Below are positions 7,825 to 15,536 of a stretch of DNA of 17,235 nucleotides, piece after piece. This stretch comes from Phycisphaerales bacterium UBA1845 (GTDB taxonomy: Bacteria > Planctomycetota > Phycisphaerae > UBA1845). The translations under genes and the position numbers were made by a program. The first letter of the stretch is position 1. The number at the start of each line of letters is the position of its first letter. The stretch covers positions 37,046 through 54,280 of the forward strand of contig DDIR01000070.1 in the NCBI GenBank assembly GCA_002338715.1. Direction: 5' to 3'. The notes under the pieces were generated by a model, which was not told the DNA's origin, searched no databases, and was given only the letters and a program-made list of their open reading frames with translations.

Positions 7825-9240
7825 CTACTGCTCCTGATCGATTCGGTCGGGCGTATCAATGCGCCCGGGCATGATGGCTTCAAACGTGCTGCCCATTCCC
7901 GGAGACGAGACGCAATGAATCCGTCCACCGTGCGTGTGTACAACTTTTGCAACCATCGCCAGGCCAAGTCCGTTGCCCTCGCTGCGTGTGGTGAAGTTTG
8001 GCAGAAAAACCTTGCTTTGCAATTCCGTTGCGATGCCAGCGCCTTCGTCATCAACACAAATGCTCCAATGCCCCAAACGATCGCCATTCGACGCGACGCG
8101 TATGCGCACGGTTTGACCCGGTCGCGATGCCTGAATCGCATTCGTGATCAGGGCCACGAGTGCCTGCTCAAAGTGAAAGCCATCGACCACCACAAAGCGG
8201 GATTCCGGATCGATGACAGCCGCCAACTGCACGCCGGCCCGATCGGCAGTCGGCGTCATCACATTGCAGACATTCTCGATGAGTTCCGCCAGATCAGTCC
8301 TTTGCGGCGCGATGCTCATCGGTTCGACGGAATGTTGCAATTGGCGCAGCCATTGTTCGAGTCGATCGATCGCCTTGATGATTCGCCCCTGGTACTCCGC
8401 CACATCCTGCGGGTGCGCCTCTGGATTCTGGGTGGCTTCCGCCAGTCCGCGAATACCTGCCAGCGGATTGCGGATGTTGTGGGCGATGCGTCGAAACATT
8501 TCGCCAGCCGCGGCTTGCCGTTCCTGTTCGACCAATTTTGCCTGCATGTCCACGATCGTGCCCGACATCTGATTGACTTCGTTGGAAAGCGCTCCGAGTT
8601 CGTCGGCTGACTGTGGATTGATGCGATAGTCAAAGTGACCGGCTGCGATTTCCTTTGTGGCGACGCGCAGTTTCGCGACGGGTTGAAGCACCCAGCGCCT
8701 GACCAGAATCAAACCGGCAATGCACAGTGCGGCTCCGACGATGGCGTTGGCGATGAGAATGGTCACGACGCGCTGTTGGGTGGTGGCTGCGTGATGCACG
8801 GCATCGTGGCGCTGCGTTGTAATCAAAGCACTGATCTTACCGAGGATGGCGTCACAATTGCTGAGCAGGTCAGTCGGGATTGTCTTGTTACCGGCGTCGA
8901 TCGCGGTGGCGAGTTCATGCCAGTGGTCGCGTTCGGCGTCGTCTTCGCGCAACGCGAACGCCCCATTGACGCGTGCGTCGGCGTGTTGGCGTAAGGGGAT
9001 AAGCATGCCGGTGAGGTCGATGGAATCGAGATCGGAGGCTGGCAAATCCAGTTGCGCCTTGGCCAGCTGCACCTGCATGCGCCAGCGCTCCACTTCCGAT
9101 TGCCGGACGAACGACGACTGGACATCCACAAACGCGGATTGAAAGTAGACGACGATGCACCACCCGGACATCACCAGGTTTGCAGAGAGTGACAACACAT
9201 AGATGAGGGCGAGAACGCCGAATTTCTGTCGCAACTTCAT
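7825..9240 (-). CDS. Membrane sensor histidine kinase, partner of the NtrC-type regulator
   Basis: 471 residues from the ATG at 9240; a GTG 24 nt upstream is possible but has no better ribosome site. Numbering from the ATG: a first membrane helix at about 7-33, an extracytoplasmic helical sensor of about 125 residues, a second membrane helix at about 158-180, HAMP at about 180-234, then a DHp domain with the phosphorylated His in the motif IAHNIRNPLAG (His 254). The catalytic domain follows with N-box NAIQAS (N367), G1 DDEGAGI, F-box NFTT and G2 GNGLGLA (422-428). All kinase motifs are intact. The sensor region resembles no ligand domain I can name. It follows the pseudopilin gene by about 48 nt and precedes its regulator by 3 nt, so the four genes probably form one transcript. 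Confidence 0.94.
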   Translation of the reverse strand: MKLRQKFGVLALIYVLSLSANLVMSGWCIVVYFQSAFVDVQSSFVRQSEVERWRMQVQLAKAQLDLPASDLDSIDLTGMLIPLRQHADARVNGAFALREDDAERDHWHELATAIDAGNKTIPTDLLSNCDAILGKISALITTQRHDAVHHAATTQQRVVTILIANAIVGAALCIAGLILVRRWVLQPVAKLRVATKEIAAGHFDYRINPQSADELGALSNEVNQMSGTIVDMQAKLVEQERQAAAGEMFRRIAHNIRNPLAGIRGLAEATQNPEAHPQDVAEYQGRIIKAIDRLEQWLRQLQHSVEPMSIAPQRTDLAELIENVCNVMTPTADRAGVQLAAVIDPESRFVVVDGFHFEQALVALITNAIQASRPGQTVRIRVASNGDRLGHWSICVDDEGAGIATELQSKVFLPNFTTRSEGNGLGLAMVAKVVHTHGGRIHCVSSPGMGSTFEAIMPGRIDTPDRIDQEQ

Positions 9241-9288
9241 CGGAGTCAACTCACTATGACACACGGAACCCAGCGCAAGTTGAAAATG

Positions 9289-10104
9289 CTATTCGTCTGG
9301 CGGCGGTTGATAAGACCAATTCCAATCCGGCGCCATTTTGGGATCACGTGAACTCCAAACGTGCCCACCGATAAACGCCGCATGGACCATCCCGGAGTGC
9401 CGCTTCGCCGGAAACCAGAATGCGCTGTTCGCATACAAATCGCCAGAATCAATTGACGGTGCAGAATAGAACGGAACGAGCGGTTGCGGGCGCGCCTGGG
9501 CATCGGCGCCGTCGACATCGAATGCGAGCGGCGTCCAGGGATGTTCCAAAATTCGCGGCGTCAGCGTCACGTCGCGCAGCACGTTGATCTGACTGGGACC
9601 GATGGCAATCTTCACGTTTGCCTTGTGAAGCCGCATGTTGAAACCGACGCTCACGCTTGATAGCGGAGTGATGGTGTCCTCTGCCGGTTGAAAGCTGCTG
9701 TCGCGAGCAAGGCCTTTTGGACCGGCTGGGCAGATCAAAGGCTGCTTGCGGGCGTCGAGCGGGATTGTTCCGAATTGACCGGAAGGCTGTTTGAAGAATT
9801 CCTCCGTGCCATAAAGGCTGTCCTGGAAATCCTCGAGGCGAAACTGGTGAGCGCCGAGTTTTTCACTTTCCCTGCCGCGGTCCACGTGCCCGTAGTCTTC
9901 TGCGAAAAGCTGGAACGATTGCGACACGCCCTGCAACTTGTTCTTGCACAGAACACTGCGTGCCGATTCGCGCACTTTCCCAAGCGTCGCCAACAGGATG
10001 CTGAGCAAGATGCTCATGATCGCGACGACCACGAGCAACTCGACCAATGTCAATGCCGAGCGAATGAAGCGGCGATTGGATGTTTCACGCGACGTCGCCA
10101 TCAT
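9289..10104 (-). CDS. Prepilin-type (type II secretion / pseudopilin-like) protein
   Basis: 271 residues from the ATG at 10104. Near residue 17 is the prepilin motif LTLVELLVVVAIMSILLSILLATL, split here as LTLVELLV plus the hydrophobic helix, followed by KVRESAR and CKNKLQG as in planctomycete type II secretion/DUF1559-like proteins. A conserved H-SG-x-VHAAFIGGHVW segment near the C-terminus matches the H-x-G...DGH tail of that family. The residue before the expected cleavage point is Ala rather than the usual Gly, and +1 is Leu rather than Phe; Glu at +5 is kept. The start overlaps the stop of the dockerin gene in a TGATG junction, pointing to translational coupling. It may be a surface or secretion-apparatus pseudopilin; whether it is processed is uncertain. 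Confidence 0.82.
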   Translation of the reverse strand: MMATSRETSNRRFIRSALTLVELLVVVAIMSILLSILLATLGKVRESARSVLCKNKLQGVSQSFQLFAEDYGHVDRGRESEKLGAHQFRLEDFQDSLYGTEEFFKQPSGQFGTIPLDARKQPLICPAGPKGLARDSSFQPAEDTITPLSSVSVGFNMRLHKANVKIAIGPSQINVLRDVTLTPRILEHPWTPLAFDVDGADAQARPQPLVPFYSAPSIDSGDLYANSAFWFPAKRHSGMVHAAFIGGHVWSSRDPKMAPDWNWSYQPPPDE

Positions 10105-11666
10105 CAATCAACCGCCAAGGTAATGGGTAACGGAATACCGCCATTGAACAGGGTGACCCCAGGCCCAGCCATGTACCCACCAAATGGGGCTATTTCCGGC
10201 GACGTCACGTTTCCATCATCATTGGCGTCGACATCGCCGCAAACCGTCGGCATGGGATCCCCGACCATCTCGACGACGCATCGCTGCAAAATTGCGTAGT
10301 CGGCAAGATCAAGATCACCGTCGGCATCGACATCAAAAAGTGCGCTGGGTTCGACAGGCCGGTCGGCAGCATTGACCAGTCCATCATAGTTGGCGTCGTG
10401 AACGTCAAACCCATTGCCAAAATCAAAAATCGTATACGTGCCGTCGGTCACGCCATCAGCATCGCAACCGCCACCATCTGCACCCGCGAGAAAATCATCG
10501 AATAGCATCAAATCATTCAGATCGATATCGCCATCACCGTCGTAGTCGTGCGTAAGAACGTTGGGGGTAACGTCGGTCCACGCCAGGTCGGGCGTCAGTG
10601 AATCCACGTCCGTGAAGACGCCGGCAAAAATAGCATTCACCACCCAGTTTTCCGGCGCGAGATAATCGCCGGCTGACTGAAACTCCCATTCTTCGATCAG
10701 TGGAAAGTTCACGTCTGCACGGTCATTTGCCGTCGCGAATTGGGCGCTGATGGAAACGTGGTCGAGACCTTCCAGGATGCTGCTTTGATTGTCGGCGCAG
10801 CAATCGGGCGTTTCGGAAGTGCCGCCAGCGATGGCAGCCGCCCCGTTGTGGTTCAGCGGATAGACCAACGACACGGTTGTCCGGTCGGTGGCGATCGAGT
10901 GAGAGTAGAGCAACTCAACCTGCGGATTGTAAGTCGGCAGTCCGTTCGAGCAGCACACGAGGATGAAGTCGTCAAACCCGTGGGCCCGATTCAGAAACGG
11001 TCCTCGCACAATCCATGACTCACCGGCTTCAAATGTGAAGTTGCCATTGCTGCCGACATCGACCGAAGAGATCGATCCCCACAAGAATGCAAGGTTGAAC
11101 TCCTCGCCACTTCGCTCCGGGAAATATGGACCAGTGCTCGCATCAGCATCGAAGTTACCGGGGCACGTGTCGAGCGAAACCCTCTCGGCAAATCGATCAT
11201 TGGCGATCGGACCACCGAACCGGCCAGCCGCACCGTGGTATCGAAACTGCGGACCGAGCAATTCACCGCCCGTTAAGACATTCGCATCGATGTCAAATTC
11301 GACGAAGCCAAGCAACGGATTGTCGCCGAAAAAGAATATGTTGCCCGGAAAGCTCAGCCCCGGAGGATTGACCAGACCATCGAAAACCAAATCCAGTCGG
11401 AAGAAATCGGCAGGGGCAGCCGTCCATTCACCGCGAAAGAGCGACGATACCGCGTTGTCTGGCGTCCATGCGCCGATGTTGTATCGAACGAGATCGATTT
11501 GAGGCATGGCGGCTGGCGACGATGGACTTCCATCGAATCGCAGGAAACGCGAATCGCCGGTTCCGTCGATATGGACCCGTGGCAAATCGTCAGCCCGCAC
11601 GACTTGCACAAGTGCGAAGACGATGAGCAGGCACGCGCCGGGATATCTGCATGAAGTCAATGACAT
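10104..11666 (-). CDS. Secreted protein with C-terminal dockerin-like calcium loops
   Basis: 520 residues from the ATG at 11666, chosen because it has AGGG at good spacing and begins a normal signal peptide (MSLTSCRYPGACLLIVFALV, cleavage near the ADD site). An in-frame TTG at 11711 is less likely. The central about 340 residues are Gly/Asp/aromatic-rich and predicted beta, and I cannot assign them to a family. The tail has four Asp-rich loops: DYDGDGDIDLND (374-385), DANYDGLVNAAD (424-435), DVDADGDLDLAD (445-456) and DVDANDDGNVTSPE (478-491). The third is a textbook dockerin loop followed by YAILQRC. It is the first gene of the sensor/regulator operon and sits behind a strong sigma-54 promoter match, so it is probably a regulated extracellular product or part of the sensed structure. 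Dockerin partner (cohesin) not seen here. Confidence 0.85.
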   Translation of the reverse strand: MSLTSCRYPGACLLIVFALVQVVRADDLPRVHIDGTGDSRFLRFDGSPSSPAAMPQIDLVRYNIGAWTPDNAVSSLFRGEWTAAPADFFRLDLVFDGLVNPPGLSFPGNIFFFGDNPLLGFVEFDIDANVLTGGELLGPQFRYHGAAGRFGGPIANDRFAERVSLDTCPGNFDADASTGPYFPERSGEEFNLAFLWGSISSVDVGSNGNFTFEAGESWIVRGPFLNRAHGFDDFILVCCSNGLPTYNPQVELLYSHSIATDRTTVSLVYPLNHNGAAAIAGGTSETPDCCADNQSSILEGLDHVSISAQFATANDRADVNFPLIEEWEFQSAGDYLAPENWVVNAIFAGVFTDVDSLTPDLAWTDVTPNVLTHDYDGDGDIDLNDLMLFDDFLAGADGGGCDADGVTDGTYTIFDFGNGFDVHDANYDGLVNAADRPVEPSALFDVDADGDLDLADYAILQRCVVEMVGDPMPTVCGDVDANDDGNVTSPEIAPFGGYMAGPGVTLFNGGIPLPITLAVD

Positions 11667-11752
11667 AGCCAACCCTGCGAGCGGTAGACGCGACGAACCG
11701 CTCCGTCCCAAAAAGACGGCCGATCAATCAAGGGCCGCCCAACCAAACCATG

Positions 11753-11769
11753 CGCAAACGACGTGCCAG
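11753..11769 (-). promoter_or_regulatory. Sigma-54 (-24/-12) promoter of the dockerin/pseudopilin/kinase/regulator operon
   Basis: The - strand reads CTGGCACGTCGTTTGCG. This contains the complete RpoN consensus TGGCACG-N4-TTGC; only the last base (G instead of A/T) departs. GG and GC are separated by exactly 10 nt. The predicted start is near 11742, giving a leader of about 75 nt before the ATG at 11666. Because the operon contains a sigma-54 activator, autoregulation is the natural reading. Confidence 0.72.
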
Positions 11770-11901
11770 CGGTGGAATCGATCGCACATGACGTTCCACT
11801 CGCGCATGCAGGGCATGGGACGTCGCGAATGGCAATCAGACGTGCGGCATAGAGCGAATTCGATTCAACCCTGACCCCTGCAAATATAACCGCACGGACC
11901 G

Positions 11902-11934
11902 TTGGGGCCCAAGAAGAACTTTCCAAGATGGCCA
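11902..11934. promoter_or_regulatory. Candidate enhancer palindromes upstream of the operon promoter
   Basis: TTGGGGCCCAA (11902-11912) is a perfect palindrome, and TGGCCA (11929-11934) repeats the core of the inverted repeat upstream of the cytochrome gene. Centres lie about 165 and 190 bp before the predicted sigma-54 start. Arm spacing (about 24 bp) and sequence are not identical to the other site, so this is a weaker call. Confidence 0.28.
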
Positions 11935-12118
11935 TTTCAAGCGCGGAAATCGGAGATTCTTGTGCACTTCCCCCATCAAGAAACCACGGCTTGGGCTGAT
12001 TCAAGGTGTTCCGTATCGCCTGCTGCGGCGTGCTGTTCGTTGCGAAGAACGTCTTACCTTGTTCGATTGCCTCTCAATCTTGGGCGAAGAATCGAGCCAA
12101 CCAAGAACAAGACAACGG

Positions 12119-12406
12119 CTATGCTTGCTGCGATCTGGTCAACAAAAAGCGGGAGCCTTGAATTGAACAAGTCAACAAAGTGTCTGCAACAATCGAGAGT
12201 ATCCATGATCGCTTCGGGACGAAAGTGAATTCATCCAATCGCGCAACGGGCGTTGAATCAATAAACTGATCGTTCGGCAGGCGGCTCATTTCATCACGTC
12301 GCGCGTTCCAAAAAGTCGCTGCGAAACTTGATTCGATGGAATCGACGAATTGAAACTCATTTTCGGAGTACTCCGGCATGCCAAGTATGACCAGCACGGT
12401 AGCCAT
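12119..12406 (-). CDS. Doubtful hypothetical ORF in the divergent gap
   Basis: A 95-codon frame (MATVLVILGMPEYSENEF...) with ordinary-looking amino-acid composition. The frame stays open upstream to 12748, into the methyltransferase gene on the other strand. No homologous family, membrane segment or clear ribosome site is visible. It could be a remnant of a longer gene or chance. Confidence 0.18.
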   Translation of the reverse strand: MATVLVILGMPEYSENEFQFVDSIESSFAATFWNARRDEMSRLPNDQFIDSTPVARLDEFTFVPKRSWILSIVADTLLTCSIQGSRFLLTRSQQA

Positions 12407-12601
12407 CGTGCGATTGCTCGGTCCAGGAAGGGGTATTGCTCCAAAGTCCAACGCGCATACCGGGATGTTGTCGGCGTGCCGTTTGCCCGCAGAAGTGAGG
12501 ATGCATATGATGAGATTCCAGTCGGCCAATTGGAGCAATTGCAATTTGCAAGATTCTCCGAGGCCATTACCTGCACCCCGCCAAGCGGAATTGAGGTTGC
12601 T

Positions 12602-13294
12602 TTGCAACGCCGTCGCGAACCGGAATTGATGGATGATCCAAATGTAAACCCGCGCGAGCATCGTGCAGCGCTTGCCGCGCTTCGACGCTCCAACCGCTTG
12701 CTCGGAGCCGACGCCAAGCTTGTGGACATGGTCGCTGCCAACACACATTCTGACGACGCACGAATCCTCGAACTCGGTTCCGGTGGTGGCGGTTTGATCG
12801 CCGCCTTATTAACCCGCTCTCGAGAAACAGAGCGTATGTTTCGCCCTATCGCATTGGATCGATCGCAATTTGCCATCGACGATGCACGCAATCACATTGG
12901 CGCGGTGCATGCTGCCGATTTCGTAGTCGGGAACGCATTGCAGCTTCCTTTTGCAAATCAATCCATCGAGATCGTCGTCTGTTCATTGTTGCTGCATCAC
13001 TTTGATCCTGCCGACGCGACCCAACTCCTTCGAGAAGCAACACGCGTCGCATCGCAGGCCGTCGTGGTCAATGACCTTAACCGTACCGCGATCGCATGGG
13101 TGCTGACCTGGTCCGCAACCCGTCTGATGAGCCGATCACGGTTGTTTCACATCGATGGACCTCGGTCCGTCCGCGCTGCCTACCGCCCTGCCGAAGCCAT
13201 GGATCTTGCCACCGGTGCGGACATGACGCAGGTGACTGTGCGCAGGGTTTTTCCATTCCGATGGATGATGATCTGGCGTCGGGAGAATCCATGA
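12602..13294 (+). CDS. Class I SAM-dependent methyltransferase of the polyketide operon
   Basis: 230 residues if started at the TTG at 12602, which has GAGG 5 nt upstream and puts the family-typical RRREPELMDDP near the N-terminus. The ATG at 12629 inside that motif is the alternative. The frame is open back to 12350, but that extension looks non-coding. The SAM-binding motif I is ELGSGGGG (residues 57-64), with the acidic D86 after beta-2 and GNALQLPF (110-117) before the VVCSLLLHHF strand, a UbiE/type-11-like Rossmann fold. Its stop overlaps the start of the FAD gene in ATGA. In comparable bacterial clusters such a methyltransferase modifies the aromatic polyketide hydroxyl or carboxyl group; that role is inferred from context, and the substrate cannot be read here. 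Confidence 0.85.
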   Translation: MQRRREPELMDDPNVNPREHRAALAALRRSNRLLGADAKLVDMVAANTHSDDARILELGSGGGGLIAALLTRSRETERMFRPIALDRSQFAIDDARNHIGAVHAADFVVGNALQLPFANQSIEIVVCSLLLHHFDPADATQLLREATRVASQAVVVNDLNRTAIAWVLTWSATRLMSRSRLFHIDGPRSVRAAYRPAEAMDLATGADMTQVTVRRVFPFRWMMIWRRENP

Positions 13295-14406
13295 TTCGCC
13301 CCAATACTCAACCTGATGTTGTCATCGTGGGTGCAGGACCCGCTGGTTGCTCTGCGGCGATTCGCCTCGCGAGGGCTGGGCACTCGGTCACGGTCTGCGA
13401 GGGGGCCATCTTCCCACGGCGCAAGGTTTGTGGCGGCTGCTTGTCAGGTGATGCCGTCGCGCTGCTGGTTGACTTGCTCGGTGAAAAAGTCGCGGAACTG
13501 GGCACGCCAGTGACCCGAATCACGTTTGGAATCGGACGCCGAACGTTCTCCACGTTTGGAGACGAACACTGTCGAATCGTTCGCCGCGACATCCTGGACG
13601 CAACGCTCGCAGAGGCAGCCGCGGCGGCAGGTGCGAGATTGGAATTCGGTCAGCGCGCCGAGATTGTCGAGGAAAGTCGGGGAAGTTTCTCGATTCGGAC
13701 AGCCGCCCGGTACTGGCAACCACGTTGGATCATCTGGGCAGCCGGTCTGACTGATCTTGTAAAGCATAAGAATCTGAAACGCCAAGACCTCAATCGTGCG
13801 ATGTTCGGACAGGCATGGTCGGTTGCACCGATGGACGTGTGTCCACCGGTCGGCGAAATCGCGATGCACTGGCTGCAAGGTGGCTATGTTGGGTTGGCTA
13901 CCGTTTCGCCGGTAGAATGTCTGGTCGGGTTGGCGGTTGAAAGAAATGGCTCGGGCAGCAGAAAACCCTCGGATATACTTCGTGCCGCAAACTCCAAAGC
14001 CGACGTATTGCAAGTCCTGGAACTACCGACCGTTGCCCCCAAACTGGGAACAGCGAATTTCCCGCATCGCCCCCAGCATGTTGGATACGGAAATGTGTTG
14101 ATTGCGGGAGACGCGGCGGGTTTCGAGGAACCCTTCAGCGGCGAGGGCATTGGCCAGGCACTGCGCAGTGGTTTGGCTGCCGCGCGGGCTTTACTCACCG
14201 ACGATGCCAACGACTTTGTAATAAGCCACTATCGAAAACAACTTCGCCAACACCGCCGCGTTCGACGACGAACACGCTGGTTAAGCCAGATTCTACGAAA
14301 CAGGGTCGTTTTTACCTTCGCAGACAGTCACCTGCCGGGACTGGAAACAATCGGCGGACACCTGTTACGAGGTGTACACGTCAATTCAGTCACGGAGGGG
14401 ATTTGA
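13291..14406 (+). CDS. FAD-dependent oxidoreductase (geranylgeranyl-reductase-like), polyketide operon
   Basis: 371 residues from the ATG at 13291, which lies 4 nt before the methyltransferase stop ends and is preceded by GGGAG. The N-terminal dinucleotide-binding motif is VVIVGAGPAGCSAA (10-23), followed by FPRRKVCGGCLSG (41-53), a signature of the geranylgeranyl-reductase/monooxygenase group. The second FAD motif is VLIAGDAAGFEEPFSGEGIG (from about 269; Asp 274 contacts the flavin ribityl chain in the family). It likely hydroxylates, oxidises or reduces the polyketide core or side chain made by the next gene; the direction cannot be decided from sequence. The stop overlaps the following start in TGATG. 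No membrane helix is evident. Confidence 0.88.
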   Translation: MIRPNTQPDVVIVGAGPAGCSAAIRLARAGHSVTVCEGAIFPRRKVCGGCLSGDAVALLVDLLGEKVAELGTPVTRITFGIGRRTFSTFGDEHCRIVRRDILDATLAEAAAAAGARLEFGQRAEIVEESRGSFSIRTAARYWQPRWIIWAAGLTDLVKHKNLKRQDLNRAMFGQAWSVAPMDVCPPVGEIAMHWLQGGYVGLATVSPVECLVGLAVERNGSGSRKPSDILRAANSKADVLQVLELPTVAPKLGTANFPHRPQHVGYGNVLIAGDAAGFEEPFSGEGIGQALRSGLAAARALLTDDANDFVISHYRKQLRQHRRVRRRTRWLSQILRNRVVFTFADSHLPGLETIGGHLLRGVHVNSVTEGI

Positions 14407-15512
14407 TGCCATCTTACATACACGCGATCGGAACGGCTGTCCCAGAAGCCGCCCTGAGCACCGAACGTGCGGCAGAACTCTTTCCGGGAATCTGCCCGGA
14501 CGCGCGCACCGCGCGACGGATGGCCAAGCTGATTCCGCACACGGGCATCAGGCGACGACACTTCGCGGCGATGGAAACGCAATCGGATTTCGACGACCCC
14601 GAAGGTCTTTACCGTTTGGCTAGCGTTCAACCGAATGGCCCCGGCATGAATGCTCGTTCACAAGCATTCGATGCAGCAGCCGACCGGCTCGTCGCTCGCC
14701 TGCTTCACGGACTTGAGGGCGATGATCTTGCCAAGGTCGCAAGTCTCATTACCGTCAGTTGCACGCACGCGTCGTCACCAGGATTGGAACTGGCGGTCTT
14801 TCGGCGCTCAGCGGTTCCGCACGATGTGGACCGGTGGAACCTCGGATTCATGGGATGCTCAGCCGCGTTGGCCGCACTGCGAATGGCACGACTCAGTGCG
14901 TCTCCATCAACGCTCGTGGTTGCGTGCGAACTGTCGTCACTGCACTTTCAGTATTCGGCTGACCTGGATCAACTAACCGCCAATCTATTGTTTGCAGACG
15001 GCGCGGCTGCGGTCTTGTTGAAAGATGAACCGTCGTTGGTCCGCGTGATTCACGCACAGTGTTTTTCACTTCCTGCATATGCGGAACAGATGAAATGGTG
15101 GGCGGGCGACTTTGGATTACGCTTGGTATTGTCGCCGGAATTGCCCACGACACTGGCAACACATCTGCCCGATGCCGTTCAAAAATTTATTGCGGGCGCA
15201 TCACTGTCGGCATCGCAGATCGATCACTGGCTCGTCCATCCGGGCGGCCCACAGATACTGGATGCCGTGGAAGATTCGCTCAGTCTGCCCGAAGGGTCGC
15301 TCACCACATCCGGCACAATTCTGAGCCGGTTCGGAAACATGTCGTCACCAACGATTCTCTTCATATTGCAAGCCGCGATCGAAGCGGGTCTCGAAGGACG
15401 GGTCATGCTCATCGCATTCGGGCCGGGACTGACCATCGAAATCGCGCTTGTCGAAATAAGCGGGTCAGCGGGAATGATTCTGCGGGGGCAACGGGTGACC
15501 GACGAAAGTTGA
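14406..15512 (+). CDS. Type III polyketide synthase (chalcone/stilbene-synthase family)
   Basis: 368 residues from the ATG at 14406, with a strong GGAGG 7-9 nt upstream at the end of the FAD gene. The catalytic triad is intact: Cys 151 in GFMGCSAAL, His 278 in VHPGGPQIL and Asn 311 in GNMSSPT. The family signature GPGLTIE is at 339-345, and CTHASSPG at 119-126. Length is normal for the family. It extends an acyl-CoA starter with malonyl-CoA and cyclises it, giving an alkylresorcinol, pyrone or similar phenolic; the starter and ring type cannot be told from motifs alone. It is the last gene of the three-gene operon. The stop TGA is followed, in the same frame, by a decayed RlmB-type fragment. 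Confidence 0.95.
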   Translation: MPSYIHAIGTAVPEAALSTERAAELFPGICPDARTARRMAKLIPHTGIRRRHFAAMETQSDFDDPEGLYRLASVQPNGPGMNARSQAFDAAADRLVARLLHGLEGDDLAKVASLITVSCTHASSPGLELAVFRRSAVPHDVDRWNLGFMGCSAALAALRMARLSASPSTLVVACELSSLHFQYSADLDQLTANLLFADGAAAVLLKDEPSLVRVIHAQCFSLPAYAEQMKWWAGDFGLRLVLSPELPTTLATHLPDAVQKFIAGASLSASQIDHWLVHPGGPQILDAVEDSLSLPEGSLTTSGTILSRFGNMSSPTILFILQAAIEAGLEGRVMLIAFGPGLTIEIALVEISGSAGMILRGQRVTDES

Positions 15513-15536
15513 AGTGGGCCAGCCCGGCGAGAGCCG

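Larger units (their letters stand above)
11770..12601. other. Long divergent intergenic region without a confident gene
   Basis: This stretch separates the - strand operon from the + strand polyketide operon. Its left part holds the candidate enhancer palindromes. The rest contains only short overlapping reading frames on both strands with no family match I recognise and no good ribosome sites. The most protein-like one runs on the - strand from an ATG at 12406 to a stop at 12119 (95 residues). I see no clear promoter for the polyketide operon. Confidence 0.5.

Noticed and set aside
7744..8610. 288-codon + strand reading frame
   Set aside because: It is antisense to the conserved histidine kinase domains and shows no family features.
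11883..11912. Sigma-70-like TTGGGC-N18-TATATT on the - strand upstream of the dockerin operon
   Set aside because: Weak -35, 18-bp spacer and a 200-nt leader; the sigma-54 match closer to the gene is far stronger.
11657..12004. 115-codon - strand frame upstream of the dockerin gene
   Set aside because: No ribosome site or family resemblance, and it spans the sigma-54 promoter and the candidate enhancer.
12471..12486. CGGCGTGCCGTTTGC on the + strand as a sigma-54 promoter for the polyketide operon
   Set aside because: GG and GC spacing is right, but the -24 element lacks T and A of TGGCA; a match this loose is expected by chance and no activator link exists.
12350..12601. N-terminal extension of the methyltransferase
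   Set aside because: Family members begin just before the RRREPELMDDP-like motif, and the extension has no domain; the TTG at 12602 has a ribosome site.
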